64,000 nt of DNA. Origin: Acanthacorydalis orientalis (taxonomy: Eukaryota; Arthropoda; Insecta; Megaloptera; Corydalidae). This document shows, in pieces, positions 12,790 to 24,329 of the stretch (position 1 is its first letter; each line of letters opens with the position of its first letter). A program made the position numbers and the translations under genes. The stretch lies in NCBI GenBank assembly GCA_034766995.1, contig CM068318.1:1582501-1646500 (forward strand), written 5' to 3'. The notes under the pieces were generated by a model. The model worked only from the letters and a program-made list of their open reading frames with translations, ran no database searches and had not been told where the DNA came from.

Positions 12790-13263
12790 ATTAGAACATT
12801 ACTTGCTTACAGTAATGCTTCGGGGAAATATAAATAACCCCTTGTATTGGTTGGAAAGTCTGTTAAGCCACATGCTTTAAAAAATACGAACATGTTTTCT
12901 TTACCACTTGTTTACAAGTCCCTGAAAAGTGCTCGGATGGATTGTACGATTTTTAAGGAATGTTTTTTTTTTACAATTTCGTGTCGTGTACAAGGTCACT
13001 TAAAAAAAGGTTTGCCATTGAAAGTGATATTGTTAGTCGACAAAGCCCCATCTTATCCAATAGAAGAAGAACTGATTAGCGGGCATATCAGACTTATTGA
13101 ACGGGAAGCTGAAGAAAATGAAGAAAGAGACGTTGTCTCCATTTTGAAATCAATCAACATCGAGGATGTAATTTACATGGCTGCTTCATCCTGAGACCAA
13201 GTGAGTGACTCGACAATTGTACTTATGCTGAATGTCGATACGTCTTTCGATTTGTGCTGTTAG
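12790..13263 (+). pseudogene. Tigger/jerky-like (pogo superfamily) transposase fragment, inactive
   Basis: The translation keeps the diagnostic run of a Tigger/jerky DDE transposase: an SNASGKYK segment (expected SNASGKHK), GKSVKPHALKNTN, SLPLVYKSLKSARMD, then GLPLKVILLVDKAPSYP. In that family this last motif reads LLVDNAPSHP and carries the second catalytic aspartate (D65 counted from the TTG at 12847); here N is K and H is Y. It is broken by a TAA at 12835 and a TGA at 13192-13194 where a tryptophan codon (TGG) would fit, after which the frame continues to TAG at 13261. The part bearing the third aspartate is missing: after EEELISG the frame jumps to an acidic C-terminal stretch (VVSILKSINIEDVIYMAAS). 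No DNA-binding N-terminus is seen. The domain call is firm; the exact subfamily is not. Confidence 0.87.
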
Positions 13264-13397
13264 TACTGTTGTAAATGTATTTAAAATGTCACATAAATAA
13301 AATAAAATGTACATAAATTGTGTTATTTATGTCGTTGACGAATTTTCCGGATTTTCGGTCATCCGGATCGGATCCGGTCCCGTTTGAACCGGATGAA

Positions 13398-13400
<3 letters not shown>
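13264..13400 (+). mobile_element. Probable 3' end of the Tigger-like element
   Basis: Directly after the pseudogene comes an AATAAAATAAAATG polyadenylation-like word (13296-13309). It is followed by a patch of repeated CCGGAT and TTCCGGAT words ending in GAACAGT near 13401. Tigger-type ends are rich in CCGGAT words and terminate in CAGT/ACTG next to a TA target, and the sequence runs straight into TA repeat here. A matching 5' end is not clear; the CCGGATTAG near 12718 is the only hint. Confidence 0.5.
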
Positions 13401-13401
<1 letters not shown>

Positions 13402-13453
<52 letters not shown>

Positions 13454-13457
13454 ATAA
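13402..13457. repeat. (TA)n microsatellite abutting the Tigger end
   Basis: Pure TA of about 39 bases with TGTATGTATG at its downstream edge. Confidence 0.95.
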
Positions 13458-13729
13458 TAAATTTGTATTCGTGCAGGTATGCGGGGTAGAAGTGTTATTT
13501 GCAATCACAATTTTTTATTCTATTCGAGTTCAAAAATAACCTCGTGTGCATGAAACCGAACAAACAAACAAATAAAAAAAGCTATTATTCCTCATTTTCA
13601 ATTTATTTCCTCCCGTACTTCGCATTCAATTACTACTGTCGTTTATTGTACACGTGTACGTATTTAAAGAACACAATTTAGAATGAAAAAATAACACGTA
13701 ATATCTTTTCTAAAATGTATAACACTGAC

Positions 13730-14120
13730 AATTTGATTCGATCGCCGGCGGCGCTCCGAATTTTCGACCGTAGAGCGAACCAAAGTGGAGAAAACGTATA
13801 TACAATCACTTAACAGATTCATACGGAACGTGATAAATACGATCATTACAGTAGATGCGATCGCCTCGAGAAAATAACACACCGTACGGGCGACTGTTAT
13901 GAATCACGGAATCGCCTAACGGTGCCCGCCGCACTCTCGCCCCCCCGTCCCGACCGACCCGGCCGTATGTAAATCGGTGCTCGTGTAAAATAAACGGCGT
14001 TGCCAACAAATCAATTAGACGAATCTAAAACGTATTGTTATAAATCAGTGCGGCGCAATCAATCAAACGTCCGCCGATACACGTCCGAAGATCCGACGTT
14101 TCTTTTCAACGTCGATTCGT
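13730..14120. other. CpG-rich island
   Basis: Peaks at 13740-13760 and 13915-13970 with C runs (CCCCCCGTCCCGACCGACCC). A minus-strand frame of 67 codons crosses it but shows no known motif. A promoter, insulator or untranslated exon are all possible. Confidence 0.35.
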
Positions 14121-14582
14121 ACTCGCCACATTTTATGATGATCAGCGACGGTTTAATTATATGCCACATTGATGAGTAACAATGCATTCGAAACCGTGCT
14201 GTCAGTGTGTGTGTTTTTTCAGTTTTTTTCTTCTTCTGTCAATATTCCGACGAGCTACTTTCTATTCGTCGTATTAGAAGAAATGGTAAAATAATTCTTG
14301 TTATTATCAAACGGTATCGAGAATCACCTCCGAACAGTCCATAAACAAACATTATACACTATTGAGTATACGGATCTTAATGAGAGGAAGTATCGATATT
14401 TGAAATCAAACTGTGAAATCTTACAGTCTCTGAGAATTCGAATTCGTATAAATCCAGATCCGAACATACGGGACGCTTCTCTTTGACTAATTGTTCTAAC
14501 GATAAGAAAACATTCACTTTGAAAATTAAACAGACCTTTCTAAACCATTTTTTTATAGTATCGTTTTAAGTGCTTTGTAGGG
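14121..14582. other. AT-rich non-coding stretch
   Basis: Nothing recognisable beyond short frames. Confidence 0.5.
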
Positions 14583-14602
14583 TTTTTTTTTTAAAAAAAA
14601 AA
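14583..14602. repeat. T10A10 palindrome
   Basis: Ten T followed by ten A, then CAAACAAACAAG. One of a set of similar palindromes across the window. Confidence 0.95.
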
Positions 14603-14662
14603 CAAACAAACAAGCTAGCTACAAAAAAATTCAACATAACTTTTAATATTTTGTCATAAAAT

Positions 14663-14676
14663 TATACATATACACT

Positions 14677-14746
<70 letters not shown>
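14663..14746. repeat. (CA)n then (TA)n microsatellite
   Basis: A short ACAC run grades through TACATA into about 50 bases of TA. Confidence 0.94.
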
Positions 14747-14747
<1 letters not shown>

Positions 14748-16487
14748 GGGGCTTTGCAGAGAAAATGGCGAGGCGAAAGATATTCCACGACGCTCAGTTT
14801 GAATTGACGATAGAAAAATGAAAAATCGCATCACTAGACTGGAGGTTGTGCTCTCTGACGAATCCTTTTTTACGGATTGATAATCGATGCGCCTGCAACG
14901 TTGCCTATTTAATCATAAAGTGGATAGAGTGCGATTACTGCAGGTTCATATTAATTTAAAAGATAAAAAGAAAAAATGCTAATTATTGCACTTACTTAAC
15001 AGTGTACGGTGTCGGGTCTTCTCCAACAATTACAATATGCACGCCGTATGAATTTATTGCACGTACGGGAAAGTATGTGCATGTTAACGTGTGTCTGCGA
15101 TAGGAACGATATACACACTCGATGGAACGATCCTTCAGTCCGTAACAGGAAAAAAAATATCACAAGCGGATGTGTTAATTCGTACTTAGTCCGTCTAATG
15201 CGCCGATAATTCATTCCATAATGTGGATGCGAGCGAGCGTATCCGTGCCTTATGATATTGACAGCTCAGTATTAGTGTTTGATTTATACGAGCTCGTGAA
15301 ATTATTTAATATCACGATAATTACATAAGTGAATTTCTGGTTTTTAATATTCAGGTCTGGTCGTCTTTTTTTCCAGTACTCGCTCATTTATTATTCAGTG
15401 CGGTCTAAACAGATGCGGCGTAATAAATGATCTGAATTATTTAGAATCTCATACGAGTGCCTTTCAATTAAGATTCACTGAACAGCTAATACGGTCTCGG
15501 TATTCTTTCTCGTTTCGGTTCAATGTATAATTACGAATCTTAATAGTTTTCGTGGCTTGTTGGGAAGAAAATCTATTACTTTTTTGACACTGTACTCTTG
15601 TAGGCACGAGTGTGTGCGCTCGTCGATTTTTTAAATTATAAATTACAGTGAAATAGCAATAGTTTGATTTTGTACCACTGTCTACGAATTCAGAAAGTTA
15701 AAAAAATGTCCTACTTATGTGGATTTTTATCATCAGCGTGTGAAATTGTGATTTATGGAAACTAGTTAGTATCCTATACACTTATTTACGATAAATATTG
15801 AAATTACTTAAATAAATCTCTGTTCTGTTTCATTTGAAAGCAGTTGAGAAGATTCCCGTCTTTCTTCGTCACACGCAGTTAATTGATTCGACAATTTCCG
15901 GATTTAAAAGGTTCTCCGCCTTCAATGCACGTTTATTTTGCTGAAATATTAACAATTTACTTATCTTATATGCTTAACTTCTTATTTTTAGTTCTTTGTC
16001 GCACCGCCGTCCCGGTTGCCATGGATACATGTTAATAAAAAAACAAATCAACTGCTCTGTATAACACACACACACGCATTTCTGTCTGGATTATAATTTC
16101 ACATCAATTAAAGTTGTTTATAGAGTTCTAAACAGTGTTTCTTTTCTCATTCTATTGACATTAAAACCTCGAAATACTAATATGTTTTACTCGTTGAAAC
16201 GAATTTCGTTCACATACAATTCCTTTTTTCAATCATTGTAGATTTCATGACTTGTACTCATTCTGAAGCTTTTGTATTTTGGATCGATTTCTAAATACTA
16301 TTTACTTCTCAAATCCATGTTTAAATAAACGTTTAGATTCAGATTTCAAATTAAAATAAGTTTCTCAAATATATACATTGCTATAGCATCATTAAAACGT
16401 AAAATACAACTAAATCTAAAAGAAAATAAAAAATAACAGAATAGACGTTTCTTCTGTCTGTATCGGAAAATTCACTCGCAATAACAG
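14747..16487. other. Non-coding stretch with a modest CpG patch
   Basis: CpG is higher at about 15000-15260, where 66- and 72-codon frames overlap on opposite strands without recognisable motifs. The minus strand carries a splice-donor-like GTAAGT near 14990. The rest is AT-rich with nothing to name. Confidence 0.45.
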
Positions 16488-16670
16488 ACCTGACACTGTG
16501 GCTAAATTTACTTTCATAAATGAATTCTGTTTTCACCGTACAAACCCAACATTTTTTTTATCAGGAATGCTCAGTAAACCATTATTGAACATTTTTTTAT
16601 TATTGTTTATGCGCGTTTTAACGGAAATGTCATGATTTTCAAAACGCCAAGGTACGGAAAATTGTGAAAA
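16488..16670 (+). repeat. FB1 single arm
   Basis: Clear outer end (CCTGACACTGTGGCTAAATT), then CATAAATGAATTC, CATTATTGAACATTTTT and TTGTTTATGCGCGTTTT, ending in an AACGCCAAGGTACGG inner block. Confidence 0.85.
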
Positions 16671-16784
16671 TTCCATTTAAACATCAAACGCAACTAAAAC
16701 TAGATAGCAATTGATAATAGAAAATGATAGAATATACGTGTTATTACATTTTTACTGTTTATGTTAGAAAATTCACTCACAACA

Positions 16785-16980
16785 CAGAGCTGACTCTGTG
16801 AGTGAATTCAGTTTCACAAATGGATTCCTTTGTCGTCCTACAAACCACAGCATTTTTTTCCTGATCGAAAATATTTAATAGCTTATTATTGATCATTCTT
16901 TATTGTTATCTGTGCTGGTTTTGATGGCGATTCGATCGTTTTCAGACCATTCTTTATGATTTTCTGAACGCACTAAACAT
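16785..16980 (+). repeat. FB1 single arm
   Basis: Same direction and order as the preceding copy about 300 bp upstream: GAGTGAATTCAGTTTCACAA, TCCTGATCGAAAAT, TTATTGATCATTCTTTATTG, then GATGGCGATTCGATCG. The two may be a loose tandem pair. Confidence 0.85.
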
Positions 16981-17020
16981 AATCTTCTAATTGACGTACG
17001 AATATAGAAATGAACATCGC

Positions 17021-17036
17021 TTTTTTTTAAAAAAAA
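17021..17036. repeat. T8A8 palindrome
   Basis: Perfect 16-bp palindrome about 40 bp after an FB1 arm. Confidence 0.95.
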
Positions 17037-17079
17037 GACATAATCAAGGGCCAAGGCTAACAACTGTTTATGACATTCG

Positions 17080-17590
17080 ATTAGGATGGATGTTTCTGTC
17101 TTTGGGACGGCAGCGTCGTTTTTAATTAAGATTTATACGTTCACAAGCGTTTTGCGATTATGGAAATATATATTTTACTCGGAGAAAAATCTGTAAGGCT
17201 AACTGAATTGCTCGAACGTTAAGATCTCTGGCCGAATAGCATCTGCTCGGTATTGAAATAAAAATAAAACCGTGTGCGCGTATAGCAGCTCGGCCGATTC
17301 ATACAGTATTCGATTCGTACTAAACGCTATGACTAATCGGTATCCCACATTGTCACCTGTTCACGAGAAAGATTTCACAACAGACGACGCAGAACACAAA
17401 GAATAATATATCTGTATTTAATGTTAATGAAAAATAAATGTAAACGGATGTGTGTGCGAGATGGGCTCACCGTGCGCGTCTGTGTCCACCGTGGACTTGT
17501 TTTTGTGATTGCGTTTGGAATAAGACAGACGGATAAAGCGTTCGTCGTGACCGGTGATGTCACTGTTGATTAATTGCGCTCTCTGACCGC
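17080..17590. other. CpG-retaining island
   Basis: Mixed CpG and AT words, with a GC-richer core near 17450-17560. Frames on both strands stay under 65 codons. No motif is recognised. Confidence 0.3.
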
Positions 17591-17773
17591 TAATATAGCA
17601 TACAGTGGAATTGTCAGTGAGAGCTATTGTCCTTAAACTCTTGAGATTTTAACGCAGATTAACTGGACTCTGTATGGAGAAATGTCGAATTCTACGAACG
17701 ATAATCGTGGAAAAAAACGTGATTAATGTTTGTATTATGTTAAATTGATATTTCCCATTTTATTATAAACATT

Positions 17774-17817
17774 CATATATATATATATATGTATATGTAT
17801 GTATATATGTTTATATA
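17774..17817. repeat. (TA)n microsatellite with TG interruptions
   Basis: Eighteen bases of TA followed by decayed GTATATGTATG units. Confidence 0.9.
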
Positions 17818-17950
17818 AATGTGTTGATTGAAATATTATTCAAAATATATTCCAATAATTCTGAAATGATTGCTGTGTTCATTTTATATGTTAATGTTTT
17901 TAAAATGGATCTTTTATTAAATATGAATAAGCAACTATATAAATTAATTC

Positions 17951-17972
17951 ACACACACACATGTGTGTGTGT
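17951..17972. repeat. Perfect 22-bp palindrome (AC)5-AT-(GT)5
   Basis: An AC run meets a GT run across a central AT so that the whole reads the same on both strands. The site could form a cruciform or Z-DNA. Confidence 0.95.
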
Positions 17973-18029
17973 TCGAAATGAATATGTCCAAATCGTTTTT
18001 TTCCTCGTACAACACTCCATGCAGTAACT

Positions 18030-18420
18030 GAAACAGTGAGTTCCTTTTCCGGCGAACGGCTGGCCGTGTTTCTCTACTCCGCACCGTGTAATAATAATGC
18101 GATAATTACGTGACATTGAAAATTTCTACGCCTCTTCGCCTTGAAAAGATTTAATTTTTCATTTGTGACAAGTTTCGGACAAAAAGACTCCTCAATTAAC
18201 GAATTGTAACGCGGTCGCTGCAGGATAAAAAAAACCGCAACAGACCGTCGTTATCGAAAAAACGTCTCGTTTTTTACTGTCTTCAAGGCTGTGTAGCGAA
18301 AGTCTTCTGATTAATAATAGCCGATGACAAAGTTGTAATCGAATGATCCGTTCTCGCCGTTTCGATTTTAATCAGCGACCGGTGATGTGAACAAAGTTCG
18401 ATCAAAGATGTGATCGTGAT
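18030..18420. other. CpG-retaining island
   Basis: Higher CpG (for example 18050-18090 and 18200-18380), no frame longer than about 40 codons, no repeat. A regulatory element is possible. Confidence 0.3.
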
Positions 18421-20039
18421 TTTCTGTTGGAAAGTCTAACGAATTTCATCGGGAAATGCTTGAACGATTGACTAATCGAACATTTTGGATATATTCGTCG
18501 AATACATTCACTCTTAAATATACATATACATACACATATGTACACATACATTCTTATATATTTATTTAATTTAAATTTTGACAAAAATACTCGAATAGAG
18601 AACTATGTTCATATTAATTAGATAGTTATCTGAGCCCCAGCATATAACTGTCCGAATTTGTCTTCTATGTTCGGCGTTAATTATTTTTGACATCTAATAG
18701 CACTTTAATTAATCTACAGTAAGATTCCCACTCCGTCATAATAGTACGGACACGTCTGAAAAAGTCTATTCGAGTTTTTACTGTATTTTTGAAGAGGATC
18801 TAATTAAATAAACACGTTTGTTATTAATATTTCCCACTTGTTAAACATCCTACATCGGAGGTGTTTGCGTTCCATGTATCGTATTTCCAGTGTTGTACTT
18901 TTTTGGATATTCACGTTCCGTGTTTTTATGTTTTACACACACACACACGAACGTACCACACACACATCAACACACACACATTTACATAAACATATAGAGT
19001 TGTGTTTACAAATGTTTTAAATAGTTTCTTTTTTATGTTAATAAAAAATGAATTAGTTTCGATCGGCATTACTTTTGTGATACTTTATTCGAAACTCTGA
19101 TTATAATTTAACTTCGTGTTATAAATAAAATCCAATATAAATATTTGCAGATTTAGCAAGTGACTCGACGAACAATCAACCAGTTTTATTGAAAAAGTAC
19201 ACACTTTTAAAATAATTTATTAATTAATCTCTGATATATCTTTTTTAATTGCCATCATAAAATATTTCACAGAAATAAATCTGTCGATTCACAATCGCGG
19301 CTATAATTTAATTCTAATTAATTTATCTATTTTAAATAACATTAATTATGAATTGTTGTTGCTTAAGGGATAAGTCGTTTTTTTCCGTTTCGGATATTTT
19401 TTTTACATGTTGTGTCTTATTCGGATTTGTCTAATCTATGTTTTATATAATGGTATTGAGTGATATATCGGTGATTATGTTAAATACGGTAATATATTCG
19501 ATTTAAATAATCCGTTCGTTTAAAATCGGATTTTGATTAATTCTTACATAGCTGTCAGCTACTCTGAGTCATTTTGTAATTTATTCGAAGCGAATGCACA
19601 CAGTTTATAAAACGAGTCTAGCTAGGTAATAGAGCTGCATTTTTTAGTTTTTATTACTGTTTTTTTTTCAGGATATGAATTTTAATTTTGAATGTTTTGA
19701 ATGTGTATAAGCTTTAAGTTGTCTGTACAGCTTTAACTGTTTTAGTCACAGTACAAGGTTGACCGTTATAGTGGTACAGAATTGTCCTTCTTCTTTTTCT
19801 TGTATTTTAGGTATTAAAGAGTTCGTCATTTATAAGGTTTCTAACATCCGTATAAATAATTACAAAGTGTATACTTGTTTTCTTACGTGCGGCAATTTTA
19901 TTCTATATTGAAAAACTGGTTACAGATCGAATACTGGGGATGAAAGAAAGACGTTTGTGTGTGATGAGAGTATGGTCTGTTAGATCTTGTCAGTATGATG
20001 TCATCTTTTCGCTGATAATTTGCAGTTTACCATTTTTAA
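18421..20039. other. AT-rich non-coding stretch with a (CA)n run
   Basis: A (CA)n array with interruptions lies at 18935-18980. No other nameable feature; coding-like frames are absent. Confidence 0.5.
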
Positions 20040-20190
20040 TAATACGTTTATTACTTTTATAAATGAATGTTCTTCACCTAAGAACCACACAACTTTTTCA
20101 TATTAAAAATGTTCAATAATCGGTTGTTAATCATTTTTTTATTACCATTTTAAACAGTAAGTTTAAATGCTTTGCAAGCATTTTTGTTAG
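20040..20190 (+). repeat. FB1 single arm (degenerate)
   Basis: TTTATAAATGAATGTTCTTC, AAAAATGTTCAATAATCGG and TTAATCATTTTTT follow in the family order. The inner part is poorly matched. Confidence 0.65.
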
Positions 20191-20686
20191 TATTAGAGGA
20201 AAAGTTAATTAAAGTCCTGAAATACCGTCAGTATGATTTTTTTTACACACTTTTGAATTTCTTGGTGTTGCGATATTGATTTCTATCCGTGTAGATATTC
20301 AGTTGGCTTTACACACTTTAAATTGTGTTTAGATTTTTTTAGATTGGATGAGATAAGGTATTAACTAGTTATTTCCAATTTCAATGTTTTTCTAAAGAAA
20401 GTATTCAGGTTATATTTTCGTTTCATGAATATTAAGAAAATTTATTTGATGAAATATGAAAATTATGCTAGAGATTTGTCTTTTATAGATTGTGATTTGC
20501 TTATCAATCAATCAAAATGCTATTGTCCGTTTATTTTAATGTAAAATTTCGATTTGTCTCTCTTCTTTAGTCAGTTCTGATAGAGACTCTCGGCGATTCA
20601 TTCTTTGCCGGATGAATATTCAGTTTTTCTTATGTAACTTGTCAAAATAATATGCTTAGCTATCAGAACCAGGTAAATTAATTTCA

Positions 20687-20688
20687 TG

Positions 20689-20749
<61 letters not shown>

Positions 20750-20750
20750 A
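20687..20750. repeat. (TA)n microsatellite
   Basis: TGTATATG units lead into about 44 bases of pure TA. Confidence 0.95.
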
Positions 20751-20829
20751 GACACACATTTGTATGCATATACGTTATGAATATTCAATTGAGAAATATG
20801 TACTAATTAAAATAATTTTAATTAAAAAA

Positions 20830-21330
20830 GATCCACTCGGTGTGACGACGCCACCCGGAACTGAACCGCACAGGTCAGATTTATGATCGACGAAACGGAC
20901 TAATGGAATAAAAATATAGTATTAAATTAATATTTGTGAACGCACGAGTGGCTCGTCAAATCGTAATAAGTTTTATAAATCTGTTTGTGCGCTGCATACG
21001 AAATTACCATAATAAAATATTATTAAGTGCGGCGTGTTTTGACAAAACTCGCCGGACGAGCGAACGGCGACGAGCCGTGTTCGAAGCCACGTCGCAGGGG
21101 CGGCTCGTGAAATATCACACGCTCGTGTAGTACGGAATCCGTGCGACGGGAACTCGTTCGCGAATCGATTTATTTCCGTTCGATCGGAATCGGATATGCG
21201 AGACGATCGGACGGACGGGGAGTCGGTCTTTAGTTCGGTCGGACATTCGTAAAATCGAAGATATTTATCGGTTATTACTGGGCTCGAAAATGGATTTTGC
21301 ATCTTTATTACTGGGGAGGGGGGAGGAAAC
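20830..21330. other. CpG-rich island
   Basis: G+C is clearly above its surroundings, with many CGG and CGA words and a G-run (GGGGAGGGGGGAGG) near 21313. Opposite frames of 64 and 120 codons overlap but show no domain. The longer one runs on the minus strand with arginine/serine-rich, low-information content typical of chance frames in GC-rich DNA. Confidence 0.35.
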
Positions 21331-21349
21331 ATCAATATTCTCAGCTACT

Positions 21350-21540
21350 CGTTATAGTGTGATATTTTGGATAAATTCACTTTCACGAATGAATCAGCAC
21401 GTCACGCCATACATTTTTCGATTTATCAAAATATCCAGTAATTGATTATTATCTATTCTGATACGTGATCCACTCTTTCGACGGAAATGATCTTGATAAC
21501 ACAAGCACGGATTATCTGAAATACAAGATTTGGATTTGAC
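21350..21540 (+). repeat. FB1 single arm (degenerate)
   Basis: GGATAAATTCACTTTCACGA gives the outer block. A TAATTGATTATTATC core and a CGACGGAAATGATC inner block follow. Confidence 0.7.
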
Positions 21541-21554
21541 ATAATACAGTTTGG

Positions 21555-21700
21555 AACTTCTGTCTAAATTCACTTCAACAGATGGAGTCTTCTTCAGACT
21601 AAAACCCGCAAAACTGTTTTTAGTAAAAAAATATTCAATAAATCATTATTGATTGTTGCTTGTGCAATCATTGATCATCTTTTAACCACCAGTGTACATA
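21555..21700 (+). repeat. FB1 single arm
   Basis: A TCTAAATTCACTTCAACAGA outer block, then AATAAATCATTATTGATTG and TTGCTTGTGC. It lies in tandem with the copy just upstream. Confidence 0.75.
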
Positions 21701-21774
21701 TTTTAATTCTTTCGACTTATCAGCTAGATATAGTCATATGTATTTAAATTCCAGACACTGGGTAATAATTCTAA

Positions 21775-21930
21775 AGTCCATTCCATACATTGGTGCTGTA
21801 GAATGATGGAATCGCTGGCGAAATTCGCATAAGCGACAATCAAAAATGATCAATAGTGATTTATAGAACACGTTTGACCAGAAACCAGAAACCGAAAAAA
21901 TAACTGATTTGTGAAATCCACATTTAATTT
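21775..21930 (-). repeat. FB1 single arm, opposite orientation
   Basis: GATGGAATCGC, TTCGCATAAGCGACAATCAA, then a GATCAATAGTGATTTATAGA core and a GATTTGTGAAAT outer block. With the two upstream arms it makes a three-arm cluster in +, +, - order. Confidence 0.85.
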
Positions 21931-22754
21931 TCCAGATGTTTATATGAACGGATTTTCTATAAATACAGCAAAGAATTCGGTGCTTATCAGATCAAACTCT
22001 CAACTTATTTGTCTGAATTTTAGTTTTAACATCTCACTTACCTTTTAATTTTAAAAAAATAATGATCTTAGTTGTCGACGTGCGCTCAAGCCCCGAATAA
22101 CCAACCGTTAACGAATTTTAAAATATTTACAACATGAACTGGATTTCGCCGGTCCGAAAAGGGAAAAGTTATGGAAAGTAAAAAAAAGAAGTAACCAGTG
22201 GCATAACCTGTGATTGCAATCTTTGACACTTAGGAATACTGAGACAGGCTGTACTTATATAACTGACAAATATCTCTGTAAAATTGATACATCATCCATA
22301 TTCAAAGAACATGTAAATCGAATTTACAGAAAATCAAAATACTATTCATATCCCAACATCATCCGATTCATCTTTCTCACTTTCCTTTTAAACAAATATC
22401 CGTTTTTATATAAAGCCGAACTCGCGTTTCAGTTCGTTTGAATAACAATCGTAAACGCTATTCGATTATAAATTTTATGGCGAATAAATTTTCGTCTGTT
22501 CCGCACTGACGCTATAAATAAAACACCAATAAATATATGGGACTTTTTCGGTTGAAATTATATTGTGACATGTTCGATAATTATTTTATTTTTATTACTG
22601 AACAAGATACGTGTTGAGCTGATTTTTATCCGTTGACAATTTTCGAATGCTGATAGAAAGTGGAATATGTTTTCGAACGTCAATTTATTGGTAATCTATT
22701 TTCACTTTTAACATAGTCGAGAAATATTTTATGCGATAACACATAAATATCTAC

Positions 22755-22756
<2 letters not shown>
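21931..22756. other. AT-rich non-coding stretch
   Basis: A 75-codon plus-strand frame (22214-22441) exists but has no recognisable motif or flanking splice pattern. Nothing else is seen. Confidence 0.45.

Positions 22757-22827
<71 letters not shown>
22757..22827. repeat. (TA)n microsatellite
   Basis: About 64 bases of uninterrupted TA, among the longest pure runs here. Confidence 0.95.
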
Positions 22828-22828
<1 letters not shown>

Positions 22829-23234
22829 TGAGGATCAGCTAGAAAGTATTCGTTATATTTTTTTTAATAAAACTGATACAAAAACGTACTTTAGTTTATC
22901 AACACAGTTATTCTAAGGTCTGAAAGACTTCAGAAAAAATTTTCTTGTTAAATAATGACTCAAGCATACGATAATTATTTTATTGCTAAGCCTGTAGTGA
23001 ATTGATTATTTCAATTCTGATTTAAATGAACTAAATAGCTGTTAAAATTATTTGATAAAACAACTAAATTCATTAGAGACAATACCGGATAGAGGTCATC
23101 ATTTATCAAGATAGAAGTTGTCCAGGGTTGAACTCATCAGTATTTTCTTTTTTCTATTTACAATATACAAGGTATAAAGGTGCTAAAGAATAAAAATTCT
23201 ATCAGATTTCTATGTATATTTGTATATTGGTGAT

Positions 23235-23335
23235 TTGAGGATAATAGCATTGTCATTGAAATATGTTTCAACAATAATTAAGAATAGTTAATGCGATTCA
23301 CTGAACATTTTTAATCAGAAATATTTTTTATAGTT
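23235..23335 (-). repeat. FB1 arm fragment
   Basis: CATTGTCATTGAAATATG, a CAACAATAATTAAG block and CACTGAACATTTTTAATCAG follow the family order on the inner-to-outer side. Confidence 0.6.
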
Positions 23336-23449
23336 TTAGAACAAAATTATCTTTTCCTTTTCTTCTAAAAAAGGTACAAGTTTATTTTCTGACGCATATG
23401 TGTCGTGTATAATGAATTTTTTGAAATAGAAGAAACCGTCTAGCAGCTT

Positions 23450-23645
23450 TTTTTGTACCTTAACGCTTCGAAGTACTCTGTGCGTTTCGTTGATATCGTC
23501 ATTGATGTACGCATAAGCAGTAAACAAAAATGATCAGTGATCGTTATTTATTGAACATTTCTGTGCAGAAAAATTTTTATCGGTTGTGGGATGAAAAAAG
23601 AATTCGTTTGTGAAAGTGAATTTAGTCACAGTGCTAGAATTCTAC
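23450..23645 (-). repeat. FB1 single arm, one of the clearest outer ends
   Basis: GTACGCATAAGCAGTAAACA, AAAAATGATCAGTGATCG, ATTTATTGAACATTTCTG, then GGATGAAAAAAGAATTCG and TTTGTGAAAGTGAATTTAGT, ending CACAGTGCTAGAATTCT. This copy shows the outer boundary well. Confidence 0.9.
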
Positions 23646-24025
23646 TAAACTTACTATTAAGCAATTGAATACGTAGACACAAAAATCAAAAGTATTTATC
23701 ACACTGACAATATTGTCAAAAGGGAACAAAATATGCAAGAGAATGATTCAGTATTCATTCCGTTTTATATAAAGTGTTTTTTTTTTTTTAATATCAATCC
23801 GATTACAAAACCGTCCGATTAATAAAGTACAGGATACGATATGGAAAAAAAAAACAATCTGAACAAGTACAGAGACAACATCGAAAACATACAAAAAAGT
23901 CACACTCTTTGTAAAAGTTTTTTAATGTAGGTTAAAGGAAAAAACGACTGTGCGTCCACTGAAGTCGTACGACCTTCGCCGCATTGAATCGGATCTAACA
24001 TACACCGAATCAGAATGTAATTCAG

Positions 24026-24029
<4 letters not shown>
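23646..24029. other. AT-rich non-coding stretch
   Basis: Includes a T13 run near 23770. No gene or known repeat. Confidence 0.5.

Positions 24030-24071
<42 letters not shown>
24030..24071. repeat. (TA)n microsatellite
   Basis: About 42 bases of pure TA. Confidence 0.95.
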
Positions 24072-24075
<4 letters not shown>

Positions 24076-24296
24076 TTTTGCAATATTTTTTTATGGATGT
24101 TCTCACAGACTCGACAGAAAAAGCCTTGAAAAATCAAAGAATCACAATAATGTGTACAACTGTTAAGGTGTGCCATAGAAAATCAACTATTATAATACAT
24201 AAGAATGATTAATTTTGTACGTTTTAAGTAAATATGCAAAACACATAACGGCACATCGAAATGCAAAATAACTGTCTTGTATGTACGCTTACATGT

Positions 24297-24316
24297 GTAT
24301 ATATATATATATATAC
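24297..24316. repeat. Short (TA)n run
   Basis: About ten TA units flanked by ACATGTG and ACACGC. Confidence 0.85.
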
Positions 24317-24329
24317 ACGCTTATATATT

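Noticed and set aside
20973..21335. 120-codon minus-strand frame
   Set aside because: Lies in a CpG island with an overlapping open frame on the other strand; arginine/serine-rich chance composition.
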